In this document: positions 1 to 11,409 of the stretch, piece by piece | How the letters are laid out: every line of letters starts with the position of its first letter | Position numbering within the stretch: position 1 is the first letter of the stretch | NCBI GenBank assembly: GCA_024180945.1 | Contig: JAKSGN010000033.1 | Location: 2,356,001-2,420,000, forward strand | Source: Macrophomina tecta | Lineage: Eukaryota; Ascomycota; Dothideomycetes; Botryosphaeriales; Botryosphaeriaceae | DNA: 64,000 nucleotides | Direction: 5' to 3' | Translations under genes and position numbers: made by a program | The notes under the pieces: generated by a model | Told to the model about the DNA's origin: nothing | Database searches by the model: none | The model's input: only the letters and a program-made list of their open reading frames with translations

Positions 1-3000
1 CTAGGCCTTAGCCTATAAAATTAAGCTTTAGTATAATAAGCTTAATAGGTCGCTTTATAAAATAATTATCGACTACCGAAACTACTTACGCTAAAATACG
101 GCTAAGAATCTAAAGGCTACTAAAGCAGCCTTTACCGCTTTACTAAGAAATAAGAAGTAGAAAAAAAAGCTACCCGCCTACTTATATAGCGAGAATTACT
201 TCTACGATAAATATAGATATTATAATCTAGACGCTAGATTAGCAGATTAGATACTAAACTAGAAGGTTTAAGATAAAGTTAATAAGGCACTCGAGGATCT
301 ATAGATTAAGAGAAGAATTAAATGCTCTATTAAACGGTTTAAAAATAGCTAAAATCACGGCTAAAGCTAGAAGAAGCAGGATAATACTCCTTAAAAGAAA
401 TAAGAGCTAAAACTAGGTAAAGAAGAAAAGAAAATATTATTCTTTCCGATAGTAGTTGCCTTATTATTTAGTATATAACGTATTTTAAGGCCTATAACTT
501 TTAATCTTTTATAGATCGCTAATACTAGCACAACATACTATATCTATAATTAGTATATAAAGAGTTACTATACTAAAATAAGGGACGCAGGGCCAGATAA
601 CTACGTTATATTAGAAAACTCCACGGTTAAGATTAAGTTATTTAGTAAGGTACTAATGTATACTACTAACTATAAGAGCCCACACACTATTAAGCTTATA
701 AACGTAGCCTATGTATTCTCGTTTATAGTAAACCTCGTCTCTATTGCTAAGGTAAGAGAAAAGGGAATCGAGTTAGATATAGAATATATATATCTCTATT
801 TAGAGGACTTTATTATAGCCTATCTAACCTTCGCTTAAAACTACTTCTTTATAGAATATAAGAAAGTAGATAATCTACTAGCTATAGTATTAAACGTTAC
901 TAATCGCTCGTTGCTAGCTATATAATAGTATAAAATCTTTACGTATACGGGTAGAAGAGCTATTCAAGCCTTATTATAAGTAGTATAAGAAGCTATAATT
1001 ACTAATTAGTAGCTATCTAATTACTATAATATATGCGCTCGTACTAAGGCATACTAGTAGATCTCTCGATCTATATAACTAGAGGAATTATTAGAAGAAG
1101 TATTCTTTTAAGTCTTATTTAACTTAATATATATAATACGAACTAATAACGGCTACTAATAAATTACGTATCTTAAATATGCTTCTACTAAATTTACTTT
1201 TGCGGTTACTTACGTAACTAAGGATAAGTATACTTAGCACCTTCTTAATATTATCTAAATAATTAAGATAAGATTTAGCAAATTAGTAGCCTTTCTTAGA
1301 TTAGATAGAGAAGTATCGCTTATATAAGCCTTTAAGTAGTAGCTTAAGCAACACGGAATTACCTATAAGGTATTAGCTCCGTATATCCCTTAGTAAAATA
1401 GTGTATTAGAGCGTTTAGAGCACTTAATTATTATTAAAGTAAGATTCTTACGGGTTAGTGCTAACCTACCTAAGCACCTATAGCCTAAAATTATTAAGGC
1501 GATAGTCTATATCTATAATAGAACCCTAATAAAGTGCTACTATTAGAAAACGCTATTTAAGCGTATTTATAGTAAGAAGCTAAAAGTAGCGTACCTTCGA
1601 GTTTATAGCTATAAAGCCTACTTACTACTTAAGAATATTTTACGTAGTAATAAGCTAGGTAAGCGTGTCCTTATTAGATACTTAGTTAGATATAACTTTA
1701 CTAATATCTATAGAATCTAACATCTTCTAAAGAACCGAGTACTATACTTAAGAGACGTTATCTTTAATAAATCTAGTAAGTTCTCTCTAGAGGATCTAGA
1801 AAAGATACTCGCTCTATAATAGTAGAAGTAAAATTAAGAGTAAGAGGTAGTTATTCCTCGTATTACGCTTTATAAGAAGGATATTATTTTCTTAGATTAG
1901 AATTCTAAGGTCTTCTTTAATCTTAGTAATAAGCTATTACCGGCTCTAATTTAATTAACTTAAGAAACTCTAGAGACTTAAGATAGCCACCTAGGCGCCT
2001 AAGTATAAGAAGTATAACTAGATTATCTACTAAGCCCTTTAGAATTAACTAGTAAAGGCCTAGCACGCGAATAGTATACGAAAAGCTGCCTATAAGTAGG
2101 CTTAACTCAAGGCGAGTAAATACTAGATTCTTTAGATTACGTATTACTAGATCGATCTACTCTAGTCTAATAATAAGCCTCTTAAGGCTTAGCCTCTTAA
2201 GGCTTAGGGGGTAAAGATTAATAGAATTAATAATTACGAGGACTCGGCTAGCTTATACTAGTCTAATACGAGAATCTATCTAATCTAGGCGCTGCTAGAG
2301 AAAACTGTGCCCTAAGAGAACGTAATATTATAGCGGATATTAATCTAAACCTAATTATCCACGGATTAAGAACTCGTAACTTACATAAAGATACGTATAT
2401 TACGTTAATTTATAATAATATATTTAGTTACTAAATACTATTTATGTCTTTTCTCGTATCTTTCTAAGAATCTACTATAGTAAAAGCGTAAGTATCGCCT
2501 ATAGGCCTACTACGTATTTACCGAGATTAACTACTACCTAAACCTCGTTTCTATAAGGATATTTTTAACCACTTAATAAAAACCCACCTACTGGAGGTAA
2601 TCTAAATAGAACCCTAGAAACTTTAGAGTAAAGGAGTATAGGAAATAGTAGCACTTAGTAAAGCAAAAAGCCTTAGTAAGAATATTATTCTACTTACCTA
2701 GGTATTTAAGTATAAGCTTAATAAACACGGCTAGCTTACTAAGGTTAAAGTACGTATCTATGTAAGAAGAGACCTTTAAGCTACTTAGTAGAATACTTAT
2801 ATAGCTACTCTTACCTTTTGGATTTTCTAAGTCCTAATTACTATTATCTGCGCTTTTAACTTAGAAATGTGCTAGTACGACGTTATAAACGTATTCCCTT
2901 ACGTTCTACTTAAGGAAAGGATATACTATTAACCTCTAGAAGAACTAAAGCTTAAATAAGGCTAAATCTTTTATTTACTTCGAGCGCTTTATAGCCTTAA

Positions 3001-4330
3001 GGAGTTACTAGCTCTCTAGTAACGGTACTTCTATAAATTCTTAGAAGAGCTCGGTTTAACTTAGGTACCTAATACGTCTTACTTATACTTAAATAATCGC
3101 CTGTTCGTCTTCTTCTTTATAGATAACGTTATTATAGTATACTATAGGTGAGATAAACCTTTTATAGATACTTTCTAAGAAGACCTACTTAAACGCTACG
3201 AGATAAGAATTCTAGGAGAAGTATAATAGTTTCTAGCCTTACGTATTATAAGGAACCGAGAGTAGAAGCTCTTATAGCTCTCTTAGGAATTATATATCTC
3301 TAGCCTTATTACTCGCTATAATATTAGTAAAAATTACTTTTCTTTAACACCACTTCCTTTAGATAAAGTACTTTAAGTGAACTAAGGTACGTATGTAAGC
3401 GCGTAAAATATTTACCTTTATTAAAGTAGAATTAGTTTAGTATAATCCGCGGCTACTAGTACTAGAATAAATATTACGTACGCCTATTTCGTACTATTAT
3501 CTTACTTTACTAATTCGTCTTCTCGCTACCTAGAACTTTCTTAGAGACTCCTTAGCTACTTAGTAGAAACTAAGAAGCTCGCCTTATTCTTCTAAAATAA
3601 CTATAAGAACAAAAATAATATCTTTACTATTAGTAGTAATATAGTATTTATTAATAATCTAGATACGCGCCGCAGCTACTAAGGCTCGATTATTACTATA
3701 TTTAAAGTAGCTATTAATTAGAAGGCTATTAAGTAGCCTATAGTTATAACTTTAACTATTAAAGCCGAGCTTCTTACCTTATTAGAAGCCGCTAAGTAAT
3801 ACTTCTAGTAAAAACACCTTTTTAGAGGAGTCTAATTCGATCTAGGCTACTAAATTAAAATATAGTGCGATAATACGCAAACGCTTCGGCTTATATAAAA
3901 AAGCATTAGGAAGCTTAATACTAAGCTACGTTATATAGATATATACTACTATTGGCTGCGCTAAGAAGCCTAAGTAGGTAACGTTTACCTTTAGTAGATG
4001 CCTATAGTAGTAATATTAGTAGATGGTCTTACTAAAGCCCTACCTCGCTAGAAGTATACTTATTTCGTTACGGTTATTAGACTTTCCCTACTCTATAATT
4101 AGCAGCTATTTATTTATATTATTTCGCAAAATAAGGCGTAACCCTTATAGCTTATTTAAGCTAATAGAGGACTTATACCTAATTAGATATAAGTCTCTAC
4201 TAATCTTTCTAGTATTTATAGTTATTATCCGAACGCTACTTATGCGTTTTCTATACTATATATAAGTAGTACTACTAGCTTATAGTATAGAAAATATATT
4301 TTATTATTTCTTTATTTTAGAAATCAACTG
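1..4330 (+). pseudogene. Copia gag-pol remnant (RIP-inactivated)
   Basis: Recognisable segments are, in order: a zinc-knuckle-like stretch near 175-225 whose Cys/His are now mostly Tyr; the protease/pre-integrase region near 590-900, with a short open stretch at 656-838 containing NVAYV and NLVSIAKVREKGI; integrase core near 1130-1800, including a motif like PYIPQQNSVLER; RVT_2 reverse transcriptase near 2560-3330; and RNase H near 3460-4090, with motifs such as VDGLTKALPRQKY close to its end. The usual YVDD-type motif reads F-I-D-N at about 3114-3125, so a catalytic Asp has become Asn. Stops are mostly TAA/TAG where CAA, CAG or TGG are expected. The open stretch at 4023-4265 is the tail of this region read in another frame, not a separate gene. 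The gene cannot be functional. Confidence 0.88.
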
Positions 4331-4433
4331 CCTACTTTAAGTGAGTCTACGAGTTTAATACTTACCTAGTTATCTATTTTACCCTTATTTCTTTTTATCA
4401 CCTACTCCCTAAATAGGTAGTACGTAAAGGGGG

Positions 4434-4688
4434 TGTATTGGATTAATTATATATATATGGCTTTTACTAAGTTATTAGAATATTTAATTTAGTAGTATTT
4501 TAGATTTAGTTATATCTTATACTCGTTGCACACTTATCTTAGTAGGTAAGTAAGTTATATATCCGTTTTACCCTAGTAGGTAGAATAGGTATAAGAAAAG
4601 CCTATACGGTCTTTCTCTACTAGATATACTACTTATTCTAATTAATTCTTTTATTATTAATTAAGCCGTTACACTACTTATTCTAATA
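4434..4688 (+). repeat. Copia 3' LTR
   Basis: This 255-bp repeat is preceded by the polypurine tract AAAGGGGG (4426-4433). It begins TGTATTGGATT and ends TTCTAATA. The same 255-bp unit occurs at 49350-49604 and 54950-55204, and a 254-bp version at 55835-56088. Its first bases are less mutated (TGTATTGG) than the TATATTAG of the other copies. Confidence 0.92.
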
Positions 4689-6226
4689 AAAAACTAACGC
4701 GTTAGAATTCGCCCTAGAAGTATATCTTAGCTAGCCTAATAATAAAGATAAATAATATCTAATTATATTCTACTTTAAAAAGTTTACTTTAGTAGAGCTT
4801 AACTATAATACTTATAATAAAAAGCTCTTAGCTATTATCTTAGTATTTAAGTACTAGAGATACTACCTAGAAGAAGCTAATTAGTAGATAATAGTATATT
4901 ATAACTATTAAAATCTTATATACTTTACTATAACTAAGAAACTAAACTAATAATAAATTTACTAGTTATAAGAATTAGTATTCTATAATTTTAAGATTAC
5001 GTATAGAAAAGATATAAATAACGCCGCTACTAACGCGCTTAATAGAAGAATAGACTATATAAAAAAAAAGAGTTAAGCTATAATCTATAGTATTATAGTA
5101 GATAAGTAATAGATTACTTACTCTTACTAAATAGTCTTTTTTAATACTTTATATTAAGTTAAACCTATAGTATTAGAAGATTTAAGAAATATATACTTAG
5201 AATTTCTTTATATAGAAACTTTTAGTACTTAAAAATAATCTATATATTATTTAAAATAGAAAAGAAACGCTTCTCTTTAAAAAATTAATTTATATTTTAA
5301 TAAGACTATAAGAAGTACTTATTAAGAATATATATATAATACTCGCGTATAGATATTAGAATATTAATAAAATAACTAAAAGAATTATATAAAACTTCTA
5401 CTTTCTAGAATTATAAAAAATAGTCTAGTATATAGTTTTATAATATAATCTTTATATCTAAAGTAAAGCTATAATATATACTTTATATAAATAACTATAA
5501 TCCCTAGAAGTTCTAGAATAACTATAATAATAGATTATACTAGACTTTATTATAAACTACCTAGATCTAGAAACCTAATTATAAAAGTTAAGTATGACTT
5601 AATTCTAGTCTTTATTAATAGATTTATAAAGTACGTACTCTTTTTATTCTATCTAAAGATATTAAATATAAAATAACTAGTCTATACGTTTCTCTAATAT
5701 ATCTTCGCAGATTATAAAATACTGAAAATATTAGTTTTAGATAGAGATAAGCTAATAAAATTAAAATTTTAGTAAATATTTATACACTAACTTAGAGTAA
5801 AGAATAAACTCTCTATAATAATATATATATAAACTAATAGCTAGATAAAATAAATAAACTAAACTCTTAAATAATATCTTCGCTCTTATATTAACTATCT
5901 ATAGAATAACTAGACTATATAATTATCTATAGTATAATTTACCTATAATAGCGCTAAGTAAGAGTTAACTAATATATTTCTATTCTTCGCTAACTATAGA
6001 TTTAAACTAAACGCGTATAGAGAAGCTATTCTAAGTAGAAAATTAGTCTAGAAAGATATTCTTGAAGCTAAGTAGCTAAGAGAATTATATAAAGCTATTA
6101 GTTTTAACCTTAAATATATATAAATTATAATATCTAAATACTATAATAAATGGTACTAGGCGGTACTAAATCTTAAAAGAGAAAATAAAGTATACCTTCT
6201 TATAAAAAATATTAAATTAAAGTAAC
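4689..6226 (+). pseudogene. Gypsy-B pol remnant: RNase H and integrase
   Basis: Conceptual reading of the + strand gives a Ty3/Gypsy RNase H segment (motifs like YNTYNKKLLAI and the following KYQRYYLEE) near 4790-5030. An integrase follows, with its core near 5530-6000 (YDLILVFINRFIKYV, LVLDRDK), and then the integrase C-terminal region to about 6215. Frames shift at least once, near 5580, and are studded with TAA/TAG. This is the left visible part of an element that resumes at 7015 and again at 22372. Its 5' half lies left of the Copia insertion, outside the window. Confidence 0.85.
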
Positions 6227-7014
6227 TATAACGGCGGCCTCTTCTACTAGGCTTTAGAGTTACCTAGTAGGGTTAGGTAGCGGTAAGGTTTACCTTAAAG
6301 AATAAGAGAAGGATAGAGGATTAGAACGATAGGTAGTAATTACGTAATAGGTTAGTGCGCGGTACGCGTTAGGCTTATTATCTCTAATAAGTCTATATTA
6401 GAATCTTAAGTTAACTATAAAGATTAAAGTACTATCTAAGAAGTATATCTATATACTATAGAAAAGCTATAATAATCTATAGATTAAGACAACTATTAGA
6501 TTAGTTATAGTATTAGATTATTTTAAGGATTAGATCTTTACTAAGGCTTCTAATCTATAAGTAGATCGGGTAGACCGTACGTAACTTAGGTGCTAATATC
6601 TATTTCCTAGAATCCGACTTCTATATCGGTTAAGAAAGTATTCTACCACTAGATTATTGTTTCTTAGACCGTATAAGTTATTCGACTTTATTTCGTTCAT
6701 TTCTTTAGTCTAAAGTCGACTTCCGGGATTCGTAATCTCTTTTTTATAGGTATTCTTCCCCTGCGGGAGTTTAGTCTAGTCGGTATTCCCGTAGTCTTAC
6801 TATACTACGTGGGCGTTGCTTCCGTGCGGGCTTCTATTACTATTTTACCTAGGCCTGTACGCGCCGTCTTTTCTTAAGGCTAGTTTTCCTATACGGGCAT
6901 GCTAGTAGTGCGGCTCTACCGTTCTTATAGGTTTCTAGCTACTATGGTGCCTTTTCCTATACGGGCTTTTCGCCCGTGGGGTTATAAAGCCCTTATGCCT
7001 TGGGGTTCGTAATA
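6227..7014 (-). repeat. Solo Gypsy-A LTR (type A1) with target duplication
   Basis: This 788-bp LTR in minus orientation reads TATAACGGCGG at its left end and GGTTCGTAATA at its right, i.e. TGTTACGAAC...CCGTTACA on its own sense strand before RIP. It is flanked by an exact 5-bp target duplication, GTAAC at 6222-6226 and 7015-7019. The Gypsy-B pol reading continues across it. No internal sequence is present, so it is a solo LTR left by LTR-LTR recombination. It is relatively lightly mutated and GC-richer than its surroundings. Confidence 0.93.
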
Positions 7015-7455
7015 GTAACTAAGTAATAAATTAGATTTTAAGAAAATTAGTCTATTTAAAATAATAGAAAAACTTAAAAAAGTTACGTATTAACTTAAAT
7101 TATTTAATATACGAATAAATTCTATCTTTTATATAGTAATACTTAAGCTAGTACTAAAAAATGCTACTATTCTAGAAACTTAGAAAGAGATTATACTAGA
7201 AAATTCTAATACTAAAAAAGACTAATACCTAGTTAAAAAAATTCTAGACTATAAGTAATTTAGTTATTAGCTTAAATATTTTATAAAATAGAAAGGTTAT
7301 AGAAATAAAGATAACTAGTAGATACTAAAAAATAATATGTATCTAGATCTTATTATAGAGTTTTATTGCTAAAACCTAGATCTTTTACGAATATAAGGCC
7401 GTTCCTAAATAAAAATAATAGAAAATCTTTAAAAATAATAGAATTAAGAGCTAGA
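7015..7455 (+). pseudogene. Gypsy-B pol remnant: chromodomain tail
   Basis: This continues the Gypsy-B reading after the solo LTR. It holds the end of the integrase region (KLDFKKIRLFKI, a match to the same region in Gypsy-A) and a chromodomain-like segment at about 7200-7370 (short motifs YLVKKILDYK and KQKGYRNKDNQQ), as in chromovirus-type Gypsy elements. It ends at the CTAGA target duplication where the Gypsy-A element starting at 7456 inserted. Stop codons and RIP are throughout. Confidence 0.78.
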
Positions 7456-8192
7456 TATTACGAACTCTATAGATAATAGTTTTATACGAGTAAATATTTT
7501 CTAGGAAATAGAAACCCTTATAGAAAAAAATCCTATTAAAAAATACTAACTACTAAAAAATAACGCTTAAGAAGCTTAATTAGAATATAAGTAATACTAC
7601 TAAATCTCGTAGAAAAATAATTTCCTTAAGAAAATAAAGCCTGTACAAAAAAAACTAAATAGAAATATAAGAAACTATAGCTTATAAAAATAATACTCTC
7701 TTAGTAAAGGCTGTAGGCAGAATCTAAAAAACTAATAAAAAAGTATATTATATAATAGTAAATAAGATGAATATCGCTATCGTTTAGTAAAGAAGATTAG
7801 AAGTTAAATTCTAAAAAATAAACTTTAGTACTATATTATGTATAGAATATCGGATCTATTTATAGATTAAAAGCCTTAGTATTAATTTAACTCCTAGATT
7901 AATCTAATTCTATAACTAATCTAATAGTTATTCTAATTTCTAGATTATTATAGCTTTTTTATAATATATAGATATACTTCTTAGATAGTACTTAGATTTT
8001 TATAGTTAACTTAAAGTTCTAATATAATCTTATTAGAGATAATAAGCCTAACGCGTACTATATACTAATATATTACGTAATTACTACTATTATTATAATT
8101 CTTTACTCTTCTCTTATTCTTTAAGGTAAACTCTTTAGCTATCTAACCCTACTAGGCGATTTTAAAGCATAGTAGAAGAGGCTATTATTATA
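7456..8192 (+). repeat. 5' LTR of Gypsy-A (A2 type)
   Basis: This 737-bp LTR starts TATTACGAACTC and ends TATTATTATA. It matches the reverse complement of the 730-bp LTRs at 37520 and 45033, including the A2-specific middle section. It is directly followed by the CTTTAACTACTATTC internal start seen next to the 5' LTR of every Gypsy-A copy in which that end is present. Confidence 0.9.
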
Positions 8193-9778
8193 CTTTAACT
8201 ACTATTCTTATAAGAAAAGATAGTTTCGAGAAAAGAAATATTTAATAATAAAATAGTATTACCTAATACTTAATACTAACTAAGTAATATAATAAATAAT
8301 ATTAATATAAATAATAATAATTTTCTATAGCTAACTATAGCCGACCTCTTTTAGGTTATTTAAGATATATAAGGCTAGATTAGCGAACTACGTAAATAAC
8401 TCTAGAAGTAGACTAATGAGAATACCTCGCTCTATTAATAAATAGACGAACTTTATAACTAAGCTATTCTAATAACCTCTATTCTAATATTTATTCGTAC
8501 TTTAGTATTAATAATGACTTAACCTTTAAATAAAAGTATAAAGACGGCTAAGCTAGATCTATTCTATAGTAATTAAAAGAAGCTCTAGATCTTTTTTTAT
8601 AACTTAATCTATACTTCTTCTTTAACTCTAGAGACTTTTCTACTAATAATAAAAAGATAATATTCGTAGCTACCTATCTTCGCGATATTATAATATAGTA
8701 GTTCGAGCCCTACCTTAGAAACTAAATAGAAAAAGAACTAAAAGTACGTAAAAAAAATATTAAAAAAGTCTTTAGTAGCTATAAGTACTTCGTAACTTAA
8801 ATTAAGTAAAGCTTTAAAGATCTTAATAAGGTTAATAAAACCTAATAAGCCGTTATAAATATCTACTAAAAGACTTTAATAGTAGACTATACTATAGAAT
8901 TCTAAAAAACTATAGCGTATCTAGATAACTAATCTAACCACGCTCTTATAGACTACTACTACTAAGAACTTAAGAAAAGAGTTAAAAACTAACTTATAAT
9001 ATAAAATAATTCTAAGATTCTAAATAAGCTTATTAAGCTAGTTATTAAATATAATAACTATCTCTTTAAGTACTAATCTAAGAAGTATAAAATAAACTAT
9101 AAAGCTAATATTTCGCACCTAGTATACCCTAGATATACTTAGAAAGAAAGAGATACTATAAAGCTAAATAATATTAGTTACTAAAACGACCTACCTAAAA
9201 GAAATAACTACTATAGAAAAAAGAATAATAGCTATAAAAAAATAATATAAAGAATAAACCCTAGAGTAAAAATAAAAATTTAAAAAAGAACTATATATCT
9301 ACTATAGTAAGACTTAGAAAAAGATATACTACTACCTTAAAAAAAATAAATAAATCTCGGCTATAATATAAAAACTAAAAAACTAAGAAGTCTCTATAGT
9401 TACTAAGTAAGAAAACCCCTTCGCCGAATTTAATAAGCGATATAAAGAAAGCTAGAGCTCTAAGTATTAAAGACTTAGCTAAATAGCCTATTATAATAAT
9501 AACTACGCTACTTACTAGAGTAATAAGAATACTATAAACTAGTACCCTAAGAAGCTATAATACGTTAATATAACTTTAAAAATAAAAAAAGAGCTTATTA
9601 AAGCTTTTCTTAATAATAAGAACCTAGTCGATAGTAATATAGAAAAACTATATAATAGTACTCTAAAGTTAAGTATAACTGATAATAAGTAATAGTAGAA
9701 TAAAGCTATACTTATAAGAATAACTAAATACCTAACCTAATATAAAAAGATACGCTACGTTACTAATAGTCTAGAGTC
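8193..9778 (+). pseudogene. Gypsy-A gag remnant
   Basis: This matches the reverse complement of the gag part of the copy at 37520-45762 (about 45032 down to 43444). The + strand reading is a Lys/Gln/Tyr-rich Gag-like protein with a Tyr-rich stretch near 9285-9345, where the less mutated copies suggest a degenerate Cys-rich (zinc-knuckle-like) segment. Many TAA/TAG stops. The match ends abruptly at 9778, at the LTR of the nested element. Confidence 0.75.
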
Positions 9779-10560
9779 TATAATAACGGCCTCTTCTACT
9801 AGGCTTTAGAATCGCCTAGTAGGATTAGATAGCTAAGGGGTTTACCTTAAGAAATAAAAGAAGAGATAAAAAATTAAAATAATAGTAGAAATTATATAAT
9901 ATATTAGTACGCGGTACGCATTAGGCTTATTACCTCTAATAGTATTATATTAGAACTTTAAATTAACTATAAAGATTAAAGTACTATCTAAGAAGTATAT
10001 CTATATATTATAAAAAAGTTATAGTAATTTAAATCGATATAGCTAAATTAAAGTAGCTAGATTAATAGTATTAGATTATTAATCTTAGATTAGATTAATC
10101 TAGGTAGGCTCTATAGATTCTATATAATTTAGATACTAAAGTCTATTTCCTAGAATCTAACTTCTATATTAATTAAAAAAGTATTATACCGCTAGACTAT
10201 TCTCTTTTAAATTATATAAGTTATTTAACTTTCTCCTATTTATTTTTTTTAGCCTAAAGCTAGTTTTTAGAATTTATAATTCTTTTCTTAGAAATATTCT
10301 TTCCCTATAGAAGTTTAATCTAGTTAGTATTTCTATAGTCTTACTATACTATATAGATGTTATTTTTATATAGGCTTTCGCTACTATCTTATCTAAGCTT
10401 ATATACGCCATTTTTTCTTGAGGCTATTTTTCCCGTACGGGTGTGCTAGTATTATAGCTTTATTATTTTTATAGGTTTTTAGCCCCTATGGTACCTTTTC
10501 CCATATAGGTTTTCTATTTATAAAGTTATAAGGCTCTTTATTTCTCTAGAATTTATAATA
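9779..10560 (-). repeat. 3' LTR of minus-strand Gypsy-A (A1 type)
   Basis: A 782-bp LTR reading TATAATAACGGCC at its left end (TATAACGGCGGCC with CGG changed to TAA) and ATTTATAATA at its right. It is the 3' LTR because pol reads right to left. It shares its middle section with the LTRs at 6227, 17342 and 58768, not with those at 37520 and 45033. Confidence 0.9.
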
Positions 10561-10665
10561 CTATTTCTTCTCTTAAGAATCTTCGGCTTAAAGATTTATT
10601 TATTTATCTATATGTTAGACTTTTTTTATTTTTTTATTTTCTTTTTCTACTATAAGCCTCCTACT

Positions 10666-11409
10666 ATACCTCTAAAATAAAAGTATAATTTATAAAAGAC
10701 TAAGCGTAAGTCTCTAGATATAAAGATTAATTTACTAGATATTACGATACTTATTTTTTATTCGTAGTATTTACTTTTAAATACCTAGCGAAAGGCTAAG
10801 AAGCCTAAGATAATATACTAAATAGTCTTAAATTTTTCTTATTATAGTAAATATTATTATACCAGATGTACTAGTTATAATACTAGTAGTTTTAAGAACT
10901 TTAATTATTAGTTCTCTTTTAGTAGTTTTATAAGTCTACTAATTTTTTCTTTAGTTAAGTGTCTTTATCGTGCCTTAGATAAGACACGCTCGGAATATAT
11001 TACTTTTAAAAATTAGCTTTAAAAGGTAGCCTCTAGTCTTTCTTATACTAAAAGATAGTAAGAGTTACTTAAATATTATACTACTCTAATATTATAGCGT
11101 AAGTCGGACGCGATTAATATACTTAGAAAGTTCAAGATATTAAAGACTAGAAATATCTCTAACTCTAAAAATACTAAGAAAAAGCGATTATTAAAGCGTT
11201 TATATAGTAATACTTTAGCTAATAACGCTATAGAGTCGTTTTAGTTTATTAAATCTTTTAGCATTAGTTTAGGTTTTATACCTTTTAAAAATTTTAGTCT
11301 AGTTAACTAGGCGCGGTTATCTTTATTTTTTAATTTTAATTTTGGGTTCTTCGTATATAATAAGTTAGTGGCTTTAGTCGATCTAGATTTTAATAGTAGA
11401 ACTTATTAA
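10666..11409 (+). pseudogene. Antisense accessory ORF of Gypsy-A, RIPed copy
   Basis: This is the equivalent of the frame at 38355-39098, on the strand opposite to pol. The start codon is now ATA (10666-10668) and the closing TAA is at 11407-11409. The distance from start to stop is 741 nt, exactly as in the other copy, and every internal stop I read is TAG or TAA. Besides RIP changes there are codon replacements (for example around 10900-10960) with no net indel, as expected of a frame once maintained as protein. Readable stretches include SLVKC, KVASSL, DAINIL and SKNTKKKRLLKRL. Function unknown. Confidence 0.6.

Larger units (their letters stand above)
1..4688 (+). mobile_element. Ty1/Copia LTR retrotransposon, left end outside window
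   Basis: This is the 3' four-fifths of a Copia element ending in a 255-bp LTR. It is colinear with the complete copy at 49350-55204: position 1 matches 50518, and the LTR starts differ in offset by only one base over 4.4 kb. The domain order protease/pre-integrase, integrase, reverse transcriptase, RNase H is the Ty1/Copia order. The body is RIP-mutated but keeps more C and G than the other copy. It abuts Gypsy-B pol sequence at 4689, so it is best read as an insertion into that element, with the other junction outside the window. Confidence 0.9.

Noticed and set aside
4023..4265. 80-codon ORF as a separate membrane protein gene
   Set aside because: It is the Copia RNase H tail and following sequence read out of frame. 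Its hydrophobicity comes from Leu/Ile/Tyr codons in AT-rich DNA.
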